Shown here piece after piece: positions 1-11,402 of a DNA stretch of 64,000 bases. Numbering within the stretch: position 1 is the stretch's first letter; every line of letters starts with the position of its first letter. Position numbers and translations under genes: made by a program. The DNA is taken from positions 115,213,197 through 115,277,196 of the forward strand of contig CM063502.1 in assembly GCA_032207245.1 (NCBI GenBank), read 5' to 3'. This DNA comes from Pardosa pseudoannulata. Its lineage: Eukaryota > Arthropoda > Arachnida > Araneae > Lycosidae. The notes beneath the pieces were generated by a model. The model was not told the DNA's origin, made no database searches, and saw only the letters and a program-made list of their open reading frames with translations.

Positions 1-609
1 TACGAGGCTAGTATTAGTATTAGAGACATTATGAGATTTTATATTTATAGAGGATATTATTGATTTCTATTTATGAGTCCTTATAACACTTATTTTTGGC
101 TCTAAACAGTGTGTAATTTATTTGATTAAAAAAATTGGTTAGACAGTCACATTTTATATTAGAACTGTGGGATGTACACTAATACATCCCACTATTCCAA
201 TATTCCACTATTTCAGAATATATTGTTTAATTCTTATCTCATACCTTCATTAATTTGCTTAAAGAATTTTCCAAATACTAATGTTTTATCTTACGATTGC
301 AGGTCTATATGAGATCTGCTGCATCTGAAATTGTAAACAGAGACTGAAAGTTAACAGTGCCCGTCTTTAAATGTAAATTATTGTTTCTTTTGATACGTGT
401 GCATTAATTTTTTTATCCTGCATGTTATTATACATGTGCTTTTGTTTCTATACTATTCAACAGTACTTATTTTTTCAACAGTAACTAAATTTTTAATACT
501 CGTACACCGGTTTATAAGCAACCTCATAGGTTAGCTCATTTTTACTCTATCTGATTTATTATCTTGTTTCTGCTACACTCCAAAAGATAAACTGCCGTAC
601 ATATGTAAA
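1..609. other. No gene seen; AT-rich spacer
   Basis: No open frame of note and no family signature on either strand. It ends where the 429-bp duplicated block begins. Confidence 0.6.
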
Positions 610-675
610 GTTCTATATGGGGAATATCCAAAAACAAGTATTAACATTAGCACCTTTATTTTAGGATGACCAAAC

Positions 676-790
676 AGTTAGAAAGCTGTCTTTAGGTACT
701 GGAGGCTATGGGTTGGAATACCAAAGATGTCAGTGATGTTTGTAGCCTTTAGGAATTGGATTCAAGCAGTAGATTTAGATTTCAAGTTGC
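676..790 (+). mobile_element. Old SINE (family A), copy in duplicated unit 1
   Basis: The order of parts matches the better copy at 8595: a degraded tRNA-like head, then the body motif GATGTTTGTAGCCTTTAGGA, then a CAGTAGATTTAGATTT stretch. The RNA polymerase III B box has decayed to GGGTTGGAATACC. It is a relic, recognised only by comparison with the younger copy. Confidence 0.6.
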
Positions 791-1098
791 ACAAAATTCA
801 GATTACCGTAGTGTTTTCAGTTAATCGATTCTCTATTTTTTTCCTAACAATAGATTTATTAATAGGCAACGGTACATGGCACGTTCAAGTAATTTATTCC
901 TAAATTTTAAGTAATTTTGCACTAAGCGAAACAAACTGCAAACAAGCATACAGTTATACATTAAAGTAAAAGAATAACAGCTATATTTTATAGATTAAAA
1001 AAGCAAATGTATTTATTTTTTCCTCTAAGAATTTTGAAGTTCTAGATGGGGAATATCCAATAACAAGTATTAACATTAATACCTTTATTTGAGGATGG

Positions 1099-1215
1099 CC
1101 GAGCAATTAAAAAGCTGTCTTCAGGTACTGGAGGCTATGGGTTGGAATACCAAAGATGTCAGAGGTGTTTGTAGCCGTTAGGAATTAGATTCAAGCAGTA
1201 GATTTAGATTTCAAA
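1099..1215 (+). mobile_element. Old SINE (family A), copy in duplicated unit 2
   Basis: This is the counterpart of the SINE at 676, copied with the 429-bp block and not an independent insertion. It keeps the same degraded B box and the GTAGCC body motif. Confidence 0.6.
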
Positions 1216-1470
1216 TTGCACAAAATTCAGTTTGCCGTAGTGTTTTCAGTTAATCAATTCTCTATTTTTTCCTAACAATAGATTTACTAATACGCAAATG
1301 TATATGGCATGTTCAAGTAATTTATTCCAAAATTTTAAGTCATTTTGCACTAAGCAAAACAGACTGCAAACATGCATACAGTTATACATTAAAGTAAAAG
1401 AATAACAGCCATATTTTATAAATTAAAAAAAAGCAAATGTGTTTATTGTTTCATCTAAGAATTTTGTACC

Positions 1471-3087
1471 ATATTACATTCAATTTTACTTATTAATGTT
1501 TTCTTACAAGAATCACAAATATATTCCACCTTATTGAATTTTAAGGAAATGTAGCTAGATTTTCTTTAGTTCAGTTGGGCACAATATGTAACCTTATTTC
1601 TTACATGGTTCTTTTAAATAAAATAGTAGAATGCAGGTATGAATAAATAAATATGAAATGAATCTCTTTAGAGACAGTTGCGTTACACACACAAATAGAA
1701 AATCTATAACTTTGAATTCTTAGACAAAATAAATCTAGCGTTCTGTTTTATATTTTAACGTCCTCTAGGTCTGTGAAAGAAAATCACTGTTCAAATGCAT
1801 TTTATTATATTAAAATTTTATTGAATTTTGCAGTGTCAACCTCAATATGTACACTTTTTATAATTTTTTTTAATTAAAAACTGTGGAAAAAATTTCAAAT
1901 GTGTAGATTTTACTTCTTTTATACATTTTCATCAATATATGTCAGCCCCCTTATTTAAAATTAATATTGCTCCATCAGAGAAAATCCCAATATCGAATTT
2001 CGTCGCATATGACTTGATACATATATGCCTCTCAAAGTCACACTTCTAAATTATTAAGCTATTTATTATTGCTCCATTTTAATGATAAATAGTCATTGCT
2101 TTCCCAATATAATTACAATTTTTAAAAAGTATCATTTTCACCCTGTAAAAAGGGAAGGTTTCACAGGTATAACCCCCCTTCGACTAGCTCCGTAATGAAT
2201 ATAAAAATAATTATTTTACTATATTTGACATTTATAAGGTTCACAGACAGCATTAATAAACTAATTTCGATACATTCTAAAGAATTTTAAATTGTTCTTC
2301 TGAAAGAATTAATAGTGTATTATTGAAATGAAACTTTGTTAAAATGTATTGAATTTTAAGAAATATAGTATTTTCAATACTAATGTGCACAATAAGGTCT
2401 CCCATTTTCTTTATTATATAATTGGAGCTATATTTTTGAAAGAAAAGGGGAATGTACGTATATATGAATACATATAAATTTAACCCGCTTTTAGCCGTCT
2501 CTTCTCACAAACAGAACTTGTATGAATTCTATAATTTTTTAATATATGAGTGTAGTATTCTGTTCCCCATTGTCATCATTAATAGATCTAGAAGAACCAA
2601 ATACTACTCAAATAAACAGAATGTGGTTAAAAATCAATACAATGGTTTTCTTTTTAAACCTTCTTTCATAACAAGGTGAATTTTGCCTTTATTGATTTAA
2701 AAACAAATATTTCTAGGAAAAATAACATTCTCGAGCTAGTGTCTGGCTTTTGTTCTAAGATTTATTTATAATACATATGTATATATACATACATTATCAG
2801 ATACTAGTACAGAATAATACCTCCCTAAAACTCAGTAAGTTAATAAAAAATGATGCAAAACAAATTATTTTCATCTTTTTCATCGGTTTTTTTAGCTAAA
2901 TTGTTTTGTTAATGATCCAAATTTATAAGCTAAAATACATAAAATTATTACTAAGGTGTACATTAACTCGTGTGCTGAAAAAAATAATATGTTGACTTTA
3001 AAATTGTAAAGGTAATAAGATTATTATTGAAAGATGTTTATAAGATAAGATCACATGGTATACGCTTATGTACTTATATACATACAA

Positions 3088-3093
<6 letters not shown>
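1471..3093. other. No gene seen; AT-rich spacer
   Basis: The stretch 2452-2679 is open for 75 codons on the plus strand, but it has no recognisable domain and its composition matches the surroundings. I see no repeats or RNA genes. Confidence 0.5.
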
Positions 3094-3158
<65 letters not shown>

Positions 3159-3168
3159 GTGTGTGTGT
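3094..3168. repeat. (AT)n(GT)n microsatellite
   Basis: About 31 AT dinucleotides followed by a short GT run. It lies about 30 bp upstream of the first copy of the ~500-bp dispersed repeat. Confidence 0.95.
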
Positions 3169-3199
3169 AATCAAGTAATTGTATATCTGCTGGACACAT

Positions 3200-3701
3200 T
3201 ATAGCCCCTATTATTTTTAGTTGCCCGGGCTACTGGGCATATAAAAACCTAATCCATCAAGCAGTAATAACGATGCCGACTGGCCGCATTGAAGAGACTG
3301 TAACATGTCTAATTAAAACTTTATTTCAGAGCTGCTAAAACGGGCATCTTTACTAGTCAACGATAGACAACAGAAAGACATAAAAATCACTCTGCTCGTA
3401 CAGAGGTGCACCCAAGAGCGAAGAGAGAAAAAATTTTCCCACTTCCACAGTGAATTTAAGAGTAAGATTAGGAAACACGTGGAGCCATTTTGCCGGCGAC
3501 AACTGGGAAACGTGTTAAATAGAAAGAAAAATTACATCTATAGGAAAGAAAACTTTGGGAAATTTATCGAAAGAATTTTAAGTCCAGAACGCTCCTTTGA
3601 TTAAGACATTTAGAGGCTGGGAAAGAGATTTTGAGGAATTAGAATAGGAGAGAGGAGGTTTTTAAGGAAATATTAAAATAAAATAATTTTGATATATTAC
3701 A
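3200..3701. repeat. ~500-bp dispersed repeat, copy 1
   Basis: The segment from TATAGCCCCTATTATTTTTA to GATATATTACA aligns along its whole length with 4265-4762. It is GC-richer than its surroundings and contains landmarks such as CAGAGGTGCACCCAAGAGCG. No open frame is kept in both copies. The other copy starts TGTAG and ends ACA, which would suit an LTR, but no matching target duplication is visible and the class stays open. Both copies lie next to AT/GT microsatellites. Confidence 0.8.
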
Positions 3702-4190
3702 TATATGTATGTACATTTTTTAAAACATTTTTTCGTACATTTAAGGAAATTATAATGACAGAAAATTAACAGGATAAATTTATAAATTCCAAATATTATC
3801 TCTTTCTTTTAATCGACAAAATAAAAACTAAATTTGGCACTGAGATAACACGAGCATAAAATATTTTCACTTGTTTAGTCGTCGTTTATAGGTAGCGTGT
3901 GTATTGCGCCATGAAAACGGAATTGCAGTGTTATCAAACGAATACTTCAAAAACAGGTACGTGATATCATAGTACATAGTAGGATGCTATTATTCGTTGG
4001 CATGAGTTATAAAGTACCCGTATTACTTTTTCAGCATTAATTGCAAATATCGAGAAGCCATTTTTGATCTTATTATATTCATGATAACGTATAAGAAAAT
4101 AAGGTATGATCTCGTCAGTTACTGCTTTCATATCTTCCATGCTTTTGGGATAGTTTTTTTTTATTACTTCATATACATACATATGCTTAC
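3702..4190. other. Spacer between the two ~500-bp repeat copies
   Basis: AT-rich DNA not shared with either repeat copy. An open frame on the minus strand (3967-4239) runs into the GT microsatellite and has no recognisable domain. Confidence 0.5.

Positions 4191-4234
<44 letters not shown>
4191..4234. repeat. (AT)n(GT)n microsatellite
   Basis: A short AT run passes directly into about 15 GT repeats, 30 bp before the second copy of the ~500-bp repeat. Confidence 0.95.
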
Positions 4235-4236
<2 letters not shown>

Positions 4237-4264
4237 CAATTATTTCCTCTAGTCACAATATTTA

Positions 4265-4758
4265 TGTAGCCCCTATTATTTTTAATTGTCCAGGCTACAG
4301 AACAAGGAGAAACCTAAACCAGCTAGCAGTAATAACGAACGATGCCACATTGAAGAGACCGGCACAAGTCTAATTAAAACTTTATTTCAGAGCTGCTAAA
4401 ATGAACATCTTTACTAGTCAATGACAAAAAAGAGAAATACACAAAAATCGCTCTGCTCGAACAGAGGTGCACCCAAGAGCGAAGACAGAAAGAATTTTCC
4501 CACTTACTCAGCAAATTTAAGTGTAAGATCAGGATAAATGTTGATCCATTTGTAGGTGACAGCTGGAAAGCGTGTTGAATAGACAGAAAATTTACATCTG
4601 TAGGAAAGAAAGCTTTGGGAAATGCATCGAAAAGAATTTTAAGTCGAGAACGCTCCTTTGATTAAGACATTTAGAGGCTGGGAAAAAGATTTTAAGGAAT
4701 TAGAATGGGAGAGAGGAGGTTTTTAAGGAAATATTAAAGTTAAACAATTTTGATATAT

Positions 4759-4762
<4 letters not shown>
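4265..4762. repeat. ~500-bp dispersed repeat, copy 2
   Basis: Collinear with 3200-3701. The copy begins TGTAGCCCC and ends TATTACA, at the point where an (AT)n tract starts. Its first 35 bases form a small terminal hairpin, TGTAGCC against GGCTACA. The TG...CA ends are compatible with a solo LTR, but the flanking 4-mers (TTTA and TATA) do not match. I leave it as an unclassified repeat. Confidence 0.8.
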
Positions 4763-4820
<58 letters not shown>

Positions 4821-4901
4821 ATGATTTAAATTGTAAATTAATTTTAAAATATTTTAATTAGGGATTCTTTACTGAGAGTGACGCGGCGTGAGGAGTTAGC
4901 C

Positions 4902-4909
4902 ACATAAAT
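4902..4909 (+). promoter_or_regulatory. TATA-like box of the solo LTR
   Basis: CATAAATA stands in a locally GC-rich stretch, with GCAGTG motifs about 20-40 bp downstream. The position fits the U3/R border of an arthropod LTR. Strength unknown. Confidence 0.4.
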
Positions 4910-5068
4910 ACGGCTCACGCGCAGTGATCTGAGCAGTGAGAGCAGTGTGCACATTCCGCAGACAGAGCTGTGGCTATCCGAGGCAGCTATGCCTGCCTTT
5001 GTTAAAAGTTAGTCACCAATGTGCGATGCCATTGAAGATGATCCATGAGTAGTGTGCTCTGAGATTTG

Positions 5069-5074
5069 AATAAA
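5069..5074 (+). terminator. Polyadenylation signal of the solo LTR
   Basis: AATAAA lies 53 bp before the LTR end, the expected place for the R-region polyadenylation signal. Confidence 0.45.
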
Positions 5075-5122
5075 GCTATGAAAATGTACTCAGAACTCTA
5101 GTGTCATTTAGTGGGAACTTGT

Positions 5123-5240
<118 letters not shown>

Positions 5241-5335
5241 TACATATATATATGTATGTATATATATATATACATATATATATGTACATATACATATATA
5301 TATATATATATATATGCACCCACATATATATACAT

Positions 5336-6029
5336 TTTATATAAAAATGGTGAGAACGGTTCATACATTTTCCTGGGTATACTTTCATATGTTCAATAAA
5401 AAGTGAGGAAGGACAAGAAAGCAAGCAGAAAATTCCCTACACCAACTCGAATTGAAAATAAAATGTGGCTAAAGCAGGCAGAAAATATGAAAGAGTTAGT
5501 AAGAAAAAATGCAAGAAGGGAATATTTTAATTCTGAATAAAAATGTAGATTTTATGTGATGAAAGTGCTTTTCTCGTTTTTGTTAAAATGTTACTTTCCC
5601 AAGTTTTGTAGTAGCGATGTAAATTCTTTTGCACGTACATACATGAAATTTTATCGTAGCATGGAATTACAGGCATGCATTAAGCAGACTCACAAAAAAT
5701 CCTAGATCGGAAGATATTTTCCCACTAAAGAATCAATCGTGCAGAAAGATTTGCCTTAAAAATAAGTAAAACTTCGCATTTCTGCTTATTTTCTGAGCCT
5801 TAATAGAGTTAAACTTTGAGTGATTCTAAAAAATATATATCCGACGGTTAAGCAAAATGTCTAGAAACATTACAGTTTTATTATATTTTAAAAAAGAAAT
5901 AACCTGTATTTGTAAGTAAAAACGTGGTATTAGAATGTAGACTATAACACTCTAAAAATTTATTGTTATTAATGATCTAAACATTATATAAAAATAGAAT
6001 ATTTTAAAAAGTATAATGTGCTATAGGTA

Positions 6030-6067
<38 letters not shown>

Positions 6068-6098
6068 ATAATATATAATTAAACTTTTTCTAAATTTT
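5336..6098. other. No gene seen; spacer with a GT run at 6029-6063
   Basis: AT-rich DNA without recognisable coding sequence. A (TA)n(TG)n microsatellite closes it just before the 344-bp tandem units. Confidence 0.5.
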
Positions 6099-6777
6099 GA
6101 TTCTACAACGTAATGAAAAAGAGTCTCAGTGAATTGAATTTAATGAAGGACTGAGACTGCATTAATTTGCTGAATCTAGCCCCAGCAGATTAAATAAAGT
6201 CTCATTCCTCGAAATTACATGTCTAAAATGTAGGTATGTTATGTGTGTGTGCGTGTGTGTGTGTGTGTGTAATCTAGACAAACTCGGAATGTTCATGATT
6301 AGTATTTTATCTCTAGTGTATTCTTTCTAAAAGAATACTATCTAAAACTATTTAGAGTTATCAACATGTTCTAAATTTTTTTAAGCAAAATGGGTTTTGT
6401 TTCACTGATGCAACATAAAATCTAAAAATTATTCATATGATTTGATTCTACACCGTAATGAAAAAGAGTCTCAATTAATTGAATTTAATGAAGGACTGAG
6501 ACTGCATTAGTTTGTTGAGTCTAGCCCTAGCGGATTAAATAAAGGCTCATACCTTAAATTACATGTCCAAAATTTAGGTATGTTATAAATGTGTGTGTGT
6601 GTGTATAATCTAGGCAAACTCGGGAAGTTCATGACTAGAATTTTATCTCTAATGTATTCTCTCTAAAAGAATACTATCTAATAATATTTAGAGTTATCAA
6701 CATGTTCTAATTTTTTTCAATCAAAATGGGTTTTGTTTCACCGATGCAACATAAAATATAAAAATTATTCATATAAT
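6099..6777. repeat. Tandem duplication, two 344-bp units with internal GT runs
   Basis: Unit 1 starts at 6099 and unit 2 at 6443, both at GATTCTACNNCGTAATGAAA. Both have a GT microsatellite at the same internal position (6241-6270 and 6588-6606), of clearly different length. Both end in ATAAAATNTAAAAATTATTC. A third, partial unit is at 7631-7740. Confidence 0.9.
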
Positions 6778-7452
6778 TATCAGCTCGCATTTGTTACATG
6801 TATACATCCATTTTTTCTGTAAATATTTAACATACGTTAGACTTAGCATGTTAAAAAACATAAATAATGCAACGTCTTTAATTTTTTATACATTTTTAGC
6901 AGGCAGGAAAACAAGTGAAAGTTATTGGAATAAATATGATCTCAAAATAGATTATTTTCTGGTTCTGGGAGTACAAAAAAATTAATAATAGACTATAACA
7001 TTTTTGATTTGAAAAATGTACTCATGTAGACACAGACACATAAATGTGTGTGTATGCAAAGAGATTGTAACATCTAAATTTTCGCATGTTTCGTTACTTA
7101 AAATTATTAGATATTTAATAAGAAACCTTTACTAGCATAGTTTCTAATACCATATTCAGATAAAATTGCTTCCAAAGCTTCATTAAAAATCTTTAATCTT
7201 TTCAGTTCAATCGGCATATTACGTGTCATTTATATGCCACTGTGGATTTTGTAAAATTAAGTAGAATAAATGATATTCTTTATAGTTATTAAATAGTCTA
7301 CTTATTACTTTTGACAATAATTATTATTATTTGTAGCATACATTTCTAATAAATCGGGCAGAATATTTTTTATATCTCAGTGACTCATATATGACTCACC
7401 ACTCCTTAAACAGTTATGATACGAACAGTTAGAAAAGCATGATCAACTTTTA

Positions 7453-7457
<5 letters not shown>
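6778..7457. other. No gene seen; AT-rich spacer
   Basis: An open frame of 64 codons at 6791-6985 has no family signature. It lies directly after the duplicated units and is read as chance. Confidence 0.45.
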
Positions 7458-7535
<78 letters not shown>

Positions 7536-7630
7536 GTATATATATATATATATATATATGTGTGTATATATATATATATATTGCATACATACATATGTAT
7601 GTATATATATGTATGTATGTATATGTATAA
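7458..7630. repeat. Compound (AT)n(AG)n(AT)n(GT)n microsatellite
   Basis: Successive AT, AG, AT and TGTA runs. The tract ends at the exact internal point where the GT run sits in the 344-bp units, and the third unit resumes from there. Confidence 0.95.
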
Positions 7631-7740
7631 TCTAGGCAAACTCGGGAAGTTCATGACTAGAATTTTATCCCTAGTGTATTCTTTCTAAAAGAATAATATC
7701 TAAATGTATTTAGAGTTATCTACATGCTCTAAATCTCACT
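7631..7740. repeat. Third, 5'-truncated copy of the 344-bp unit
   Basis: It starts TAATCTAGGCAAACTCGGGA, the sequence that directly follows the GT run in unit 2, and continues to the ACATGCTCTAAAT region. Everything upstream of the microsatellite is absent. A break or exchange at the dinucleotide tract would explain this. Confidence 0.85.
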
Positions 7741-8594
7741 TTTTTTTATAAAATCTGAATTGTGTTTAAAGGCTACCCAACCAATAATTACAGAAAACTT
7801 TAATTTATAAACTTTTCTTTTATTAACTGCTATTTTAGAAAGGAATTTAGACACGAAAGTAAGACTATTCGAGGAAAGCTAGTAATCCGTTAAAAGCTGA
7901 TATTATTAATTGTGCGTTTAAAAATTTTCTTTTTAAAAGAATTTAAAAAACCAAACTGAATATTTTCATCATTTGAATTTTATTAAAACTTTCTTTTGGA
8001 TAATACATTTTTTTTTCTAAATGAAATTTCTTTGCAGCTCAAGTACACGTAAGTATTAACAAAAACGTCTCTAAAATAAACCTTACTGTCATAACTCTTC
8101 GAAGAATTCAGCGGTTGTCAAAGATTGAAATTAAACTCTATTGATCATTTAATGTTTAGTAAAAAAAGAAGGGTGAAATATTTTCTCCCTCTAATGTACA
8201 CAAAAGACATATCAAATTGCAAATTTGACAAGTCTGTTGTTGGCCTTTGAAAAAAGTTTATTGGAAGTAAACGACAGATATTATAATGGAGTTATGATAT
8301 TATCAGAGTGATGAATCATTTCATAGAAATAATAATGAAAAAAACTTTGTTAAATAGCCATTAGCAAAAATAAAATTGAATGGTGACGGCAAATGAGATT
8401 TTTAAATAGGGGTTTTTTCGGGGTAAAAAAACAGGGATGTGATGCTACGACACGAAGGTTTAAAATAGCCACAAAAACAATTGAAAGACGTCATTCCTTA
8501 TATTAATAGTTATTTGTTGATTATAATAGCTGAACGACGTCAAAATAGGTAAGACAATAGCTTTCTGGCCGTTTACTTGAACATCACTTCTGAT
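7741..8594. other. No gene seen; partly shared with 10610-10720
   Basis: The last ~130 bp (from about 8460) resemble 10610-10720, including the shared CAATAGCTTTCTG. This suggests that an old block, including a SINE, was copied. The rest is featureless AT-rich DNA. Confidence 0.45.
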
Positions 8595-8765
8595 ACGGCT
8601 GAGCCAAACGATGGCTAGGGTGCTGGCCTTCGATACCGGAGTTCGTAAGTTCGAGTCCCGCTGTGGCATGGATGTTCGTAGCCTTTCGGAATCGGCATTA
8701 ATCTCTAGGTCCCGGTCTCATTAACCCTCGTGATGCAAAAAGTAGACAGTAGCACTCCAAACCAA
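8595..8765 (+). mobile_element. tRNA-derived SINE, family A (best copy)
   Basis: The head is tRNA-like: an A-box region ATGGCTAGGGTGCTGG, a possible anticodon loop CTTCGAT (Arg-UCG type, tentative), and a good B box AGTTCGAGTCCC at 8648-8659. The body that follows contains GATGTTCGTAGCCTTTCGGA, then GGTCTCATTAACCCTCGTG, then a CCAAACCAAACTAAACC tail. The same body recurs at 10925-11060, 33440-33590 and 55395-55500 on the minus strand. No open frame is expected in such an element, which would use LINE enzymes in trans. Confidence 0.8.
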
Positions 8766-9519
8766 ACTAAACCTGATATGGCTTTTCGTAGCTCTTCGGA
8801 ATCCGTTTTGCTCAGTAAGTCTTAAGTCTACAGTTGACGTTCATATGGGTAATATTTGTCCAAAATTCCATTAATATTCCATTCAATTAGAAAATGTAAC
8901 TAAATACAAGAATAAAAGAGAGTGTTTTATTATCGATCGCCTTATTATTACCACAACAAAAAAATCAGTTATTAATAATAATTACTTTTCATTGTTTCAA
9001 AAATAATAATTTTCGAATTTTATAAGTATCTGAAACACTTCGGGTACATTTCGAAGGGTTATATACCTTCGATATTTATCTTGTAGAATAGGTAATAAAA
9101 GTTAGTTAAAATGAAAGTATTTAGAATAGCAAAAATTTATTATGTATGATATTAAAAGAATTATTATGTACATTTTGTACTGGAAAATTTATATTTTAAC
9201 TGCTATTATTTTTTCTAACTATATTTCCAGCGGAGACTTACTACAGCTACTAAGTTTATTTCTAAAGCCTAAAAGATGTCCTTTGAATACAAATTACCCT
9301 ATTATACATAAAAGAGCTTAGAAATTTCAGTACCGCTCCTTTCGAAATAATTAATAACAAATAGCATTTAAAATTGCTAAGATTTTAATTCGAAGATTTT
9401 TTTATTTCGAAATCGTATTTGAAATAAATACGTTGGTAATAGCATATTACATTTTAAAGTACATCTGTGAAAAACAAATAAATTTATTTTAAAAATCCAC
9501 CGACTCCTTAGTTTTAAAT
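8766..9519. other. Spacer with a second SINE-A body fragment
   Basis: At 8775-8820 the motif TTCGTAGCTCTTCGGAATCC repeats the SINE-A body without a head. The rest is AT-rich and shows no gene. Confidence 0.5.
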
Positions 9520-10689
9520 AGTACAGTAATGTACACAACGAAACTTACAATGCGAAAAAATATCTGCTTAAACAAAAATTAGAAAAAGCCGTACTATCTT
9601 ATTAATAATAAAAAATAGCTGAAATACGTCCATTTATTTCATATTTATATTTTCAAAAAGTATAAGTACGATATTCTATAATCATCTGAGTTACCTACCC
9701 AATCTCTCTCTTATCGAAATATCATCGAGTTATCAAGATATTTTAGTGAATAAAAGTTGCTGAATTTTATAACATTCACTAACATACTTTAGAATATTAT
9801 TTTATTTATAATTCTTTACATTTCAAATATAACTTCTTGTGATCATTGATATTGGTAGCTGCTCGAAATCCTCTTTCAGCAGTTCGTTTTAATGTAAAAC
9901 AGTGTAATAATATACGCTACATAACTTAAACCACAAAAATCTTCCCTTAAACAAAAATGCTGAAAAGTTGTATTATCTCAATAATGTTAAGAAATCAACT
10001 CAAATAAGTGCATTTATTTTATATTTAAATTTTTAAAAATTACTTGTATTTCTTATGTACTTTAAAGTAATACATGCAGATGATAAAGTATGCATTAAAA
10101 TATCACTTTAACATTTGGAAACTAACGTTATACTGCCTATTTCTTTTTAACTCATGTTTCAATCATCCTAAAAGTTAGTTGCAAAAGTTTCATCTTCCAT
10201 AATCCTCAGAGTTACCTACTAAATCTTTCCGTAATCAAAGTATTATCTTGATATCGAAATATTTTTAGAGAATAAAAGTTTCTGAATCTTATAGAATTCA
10301 CTAACATGCTTTAAGCTTCTTTTAATTGTAATTCTTAATATTTCAAACACAATTGCAACACATAAGATAATTTCTAAAATCAAACATTGTATTACTTCGA
10401 CAGAGTGGAGCAGATTATTATAAAAACATATTTTATATTATTTTATTTTAAATAGTAGCCTATCATAAATGCTGTTTTAAAATTATTTCCTCAATCACAA
10501 TCTTCTACAATCTTCAAATATGTAAATTATGTGATTACAAGAGTATTAAACCAGGATCACATTAGTTACGTAAAATCTGAAATATGTCGTAGCAATATCT
10601 GACTTTTATAAAAGTCACTAAAACAATTAAAAAGACACGTTTAACATATTAAATATTTATTCGGAGACTATAACAGCTGTATAATAGCC

Positions 10690-10790
10690 AAATAGGTGGA
10701 ACAATAGCTTTCTGAATTAAGGATCGTGTGTTTGAATGCTACTTCTGGCGTAGATATTCCTTGTCTTATGGAAACCACTTTCAATAATAC
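10690..10790 (+). mobile_element. Decayed SINE, family A
   Basis: A tRNA-like layout is just visible: AGGTGGAACAATAGC as a weak A box and GTGTTTGAATGCT as a weak B box. A degraded body follows. It is part of the block shared with 8460-8600. Confidence 0.4.
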
Positions 10791-10924
10791 GCCTTAATGT
10801 AAAATTATGCAGTAATATACATTACCAAACTTACATTTAAGAAAAATCTTCCCTTAAACAAAAATGTTGAAAAGTGGTGTTAACTCATTACTATTGTCAC
10901 GAAGAACTTAACCAATATCAAGGT

Positions 10925-11060
10925 GTTTAATGTGGGTTTAGTTAGCTTAAAGCACTATGGTCTACTGCTCAGATACAAGCGTTAATGAGACTGAGATCTA
11001 CTGCTTGATGGTGATTCAGAACAGTTACGAACATCCTTGCAATAGTGGGATTTATCCTAG
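10925..11060 (-). mobile_element. SINE family A, reverse orientation
   Basis: Read on the minus strand it contains GGATGTTCGTAACTGTTCTG, a CAGTAGATCTCAGTCTCATT stretch and an AACTAAACCCACATT tail. These match the body and tail of the copy at 8595. The tRNA head is lost or decayed. Confidence 0.65.
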
Positions 11061-11224
11061 TTGGATTCATCCTTGCCAATAATGGGATGTCTGTTTATTT
11101 ATTTTTAGTTCAATTTATTTTAAATGACATAATCAATTAAAATTCTTTTTCTACTAAATAGATTATAAAAAAATAATAATCTGAGGAATCAGAGGACTTG
11201 CCCCTGCCTAGTCACACAGCACAG

Positions 11225-11225
<1 letters not shown>

Positions 11226-11274
<49 letters not shown>

Positions 11275-11279
11275 TAGAT

Positions 11280-11311
<32 letters not shown>

Positions 11312-11402
11312 TTATACATATATATACATATATATATACATATATACATATATATATATATACAAATATATATAGTGTGTGTGTGTGTATGTGTGTGTAT
11401 AC
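11226..11402. repeat. Compound (AT)n(GATA)n(GT)n microsatellite
   Basis: About 23 AT repeats, then about ten GATA/ATAG repeats (11272-11311), then mixed ATAC/AT and GT runs. Confidence 0.95.

Larger units (their letters stand above)
610..1470. repeat. Tandem duplication, two 429-bp units
   Basis: Unit 1 begins at 610 and unit 2 at 1039, both with a GTTCTANATGGGGAATATCC start. They stay collinear to about 1468, with scattered substitutions and few indels. Each unit contains a diverged tRNA-derived SINE of family A near its start, followed by about 250 bp of AT-rich unique sequence. The block was therefore duplicated after the SINE had landed. No coding potential is seen. Confidence 0.9.

Noticed and set aside
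4265..4762. A second solo LTR (TGTAG...TTACA)
   Set aside because: The flanking 4-mers do not match, and the first copy lacks the TG start, so it is kept only as an unclassified repeat.
8595..8670. A functional tRNA-Arg gene
   Set aside because: The B box is good, but the D and acceptor arms are poor and the SINE body follows directly.
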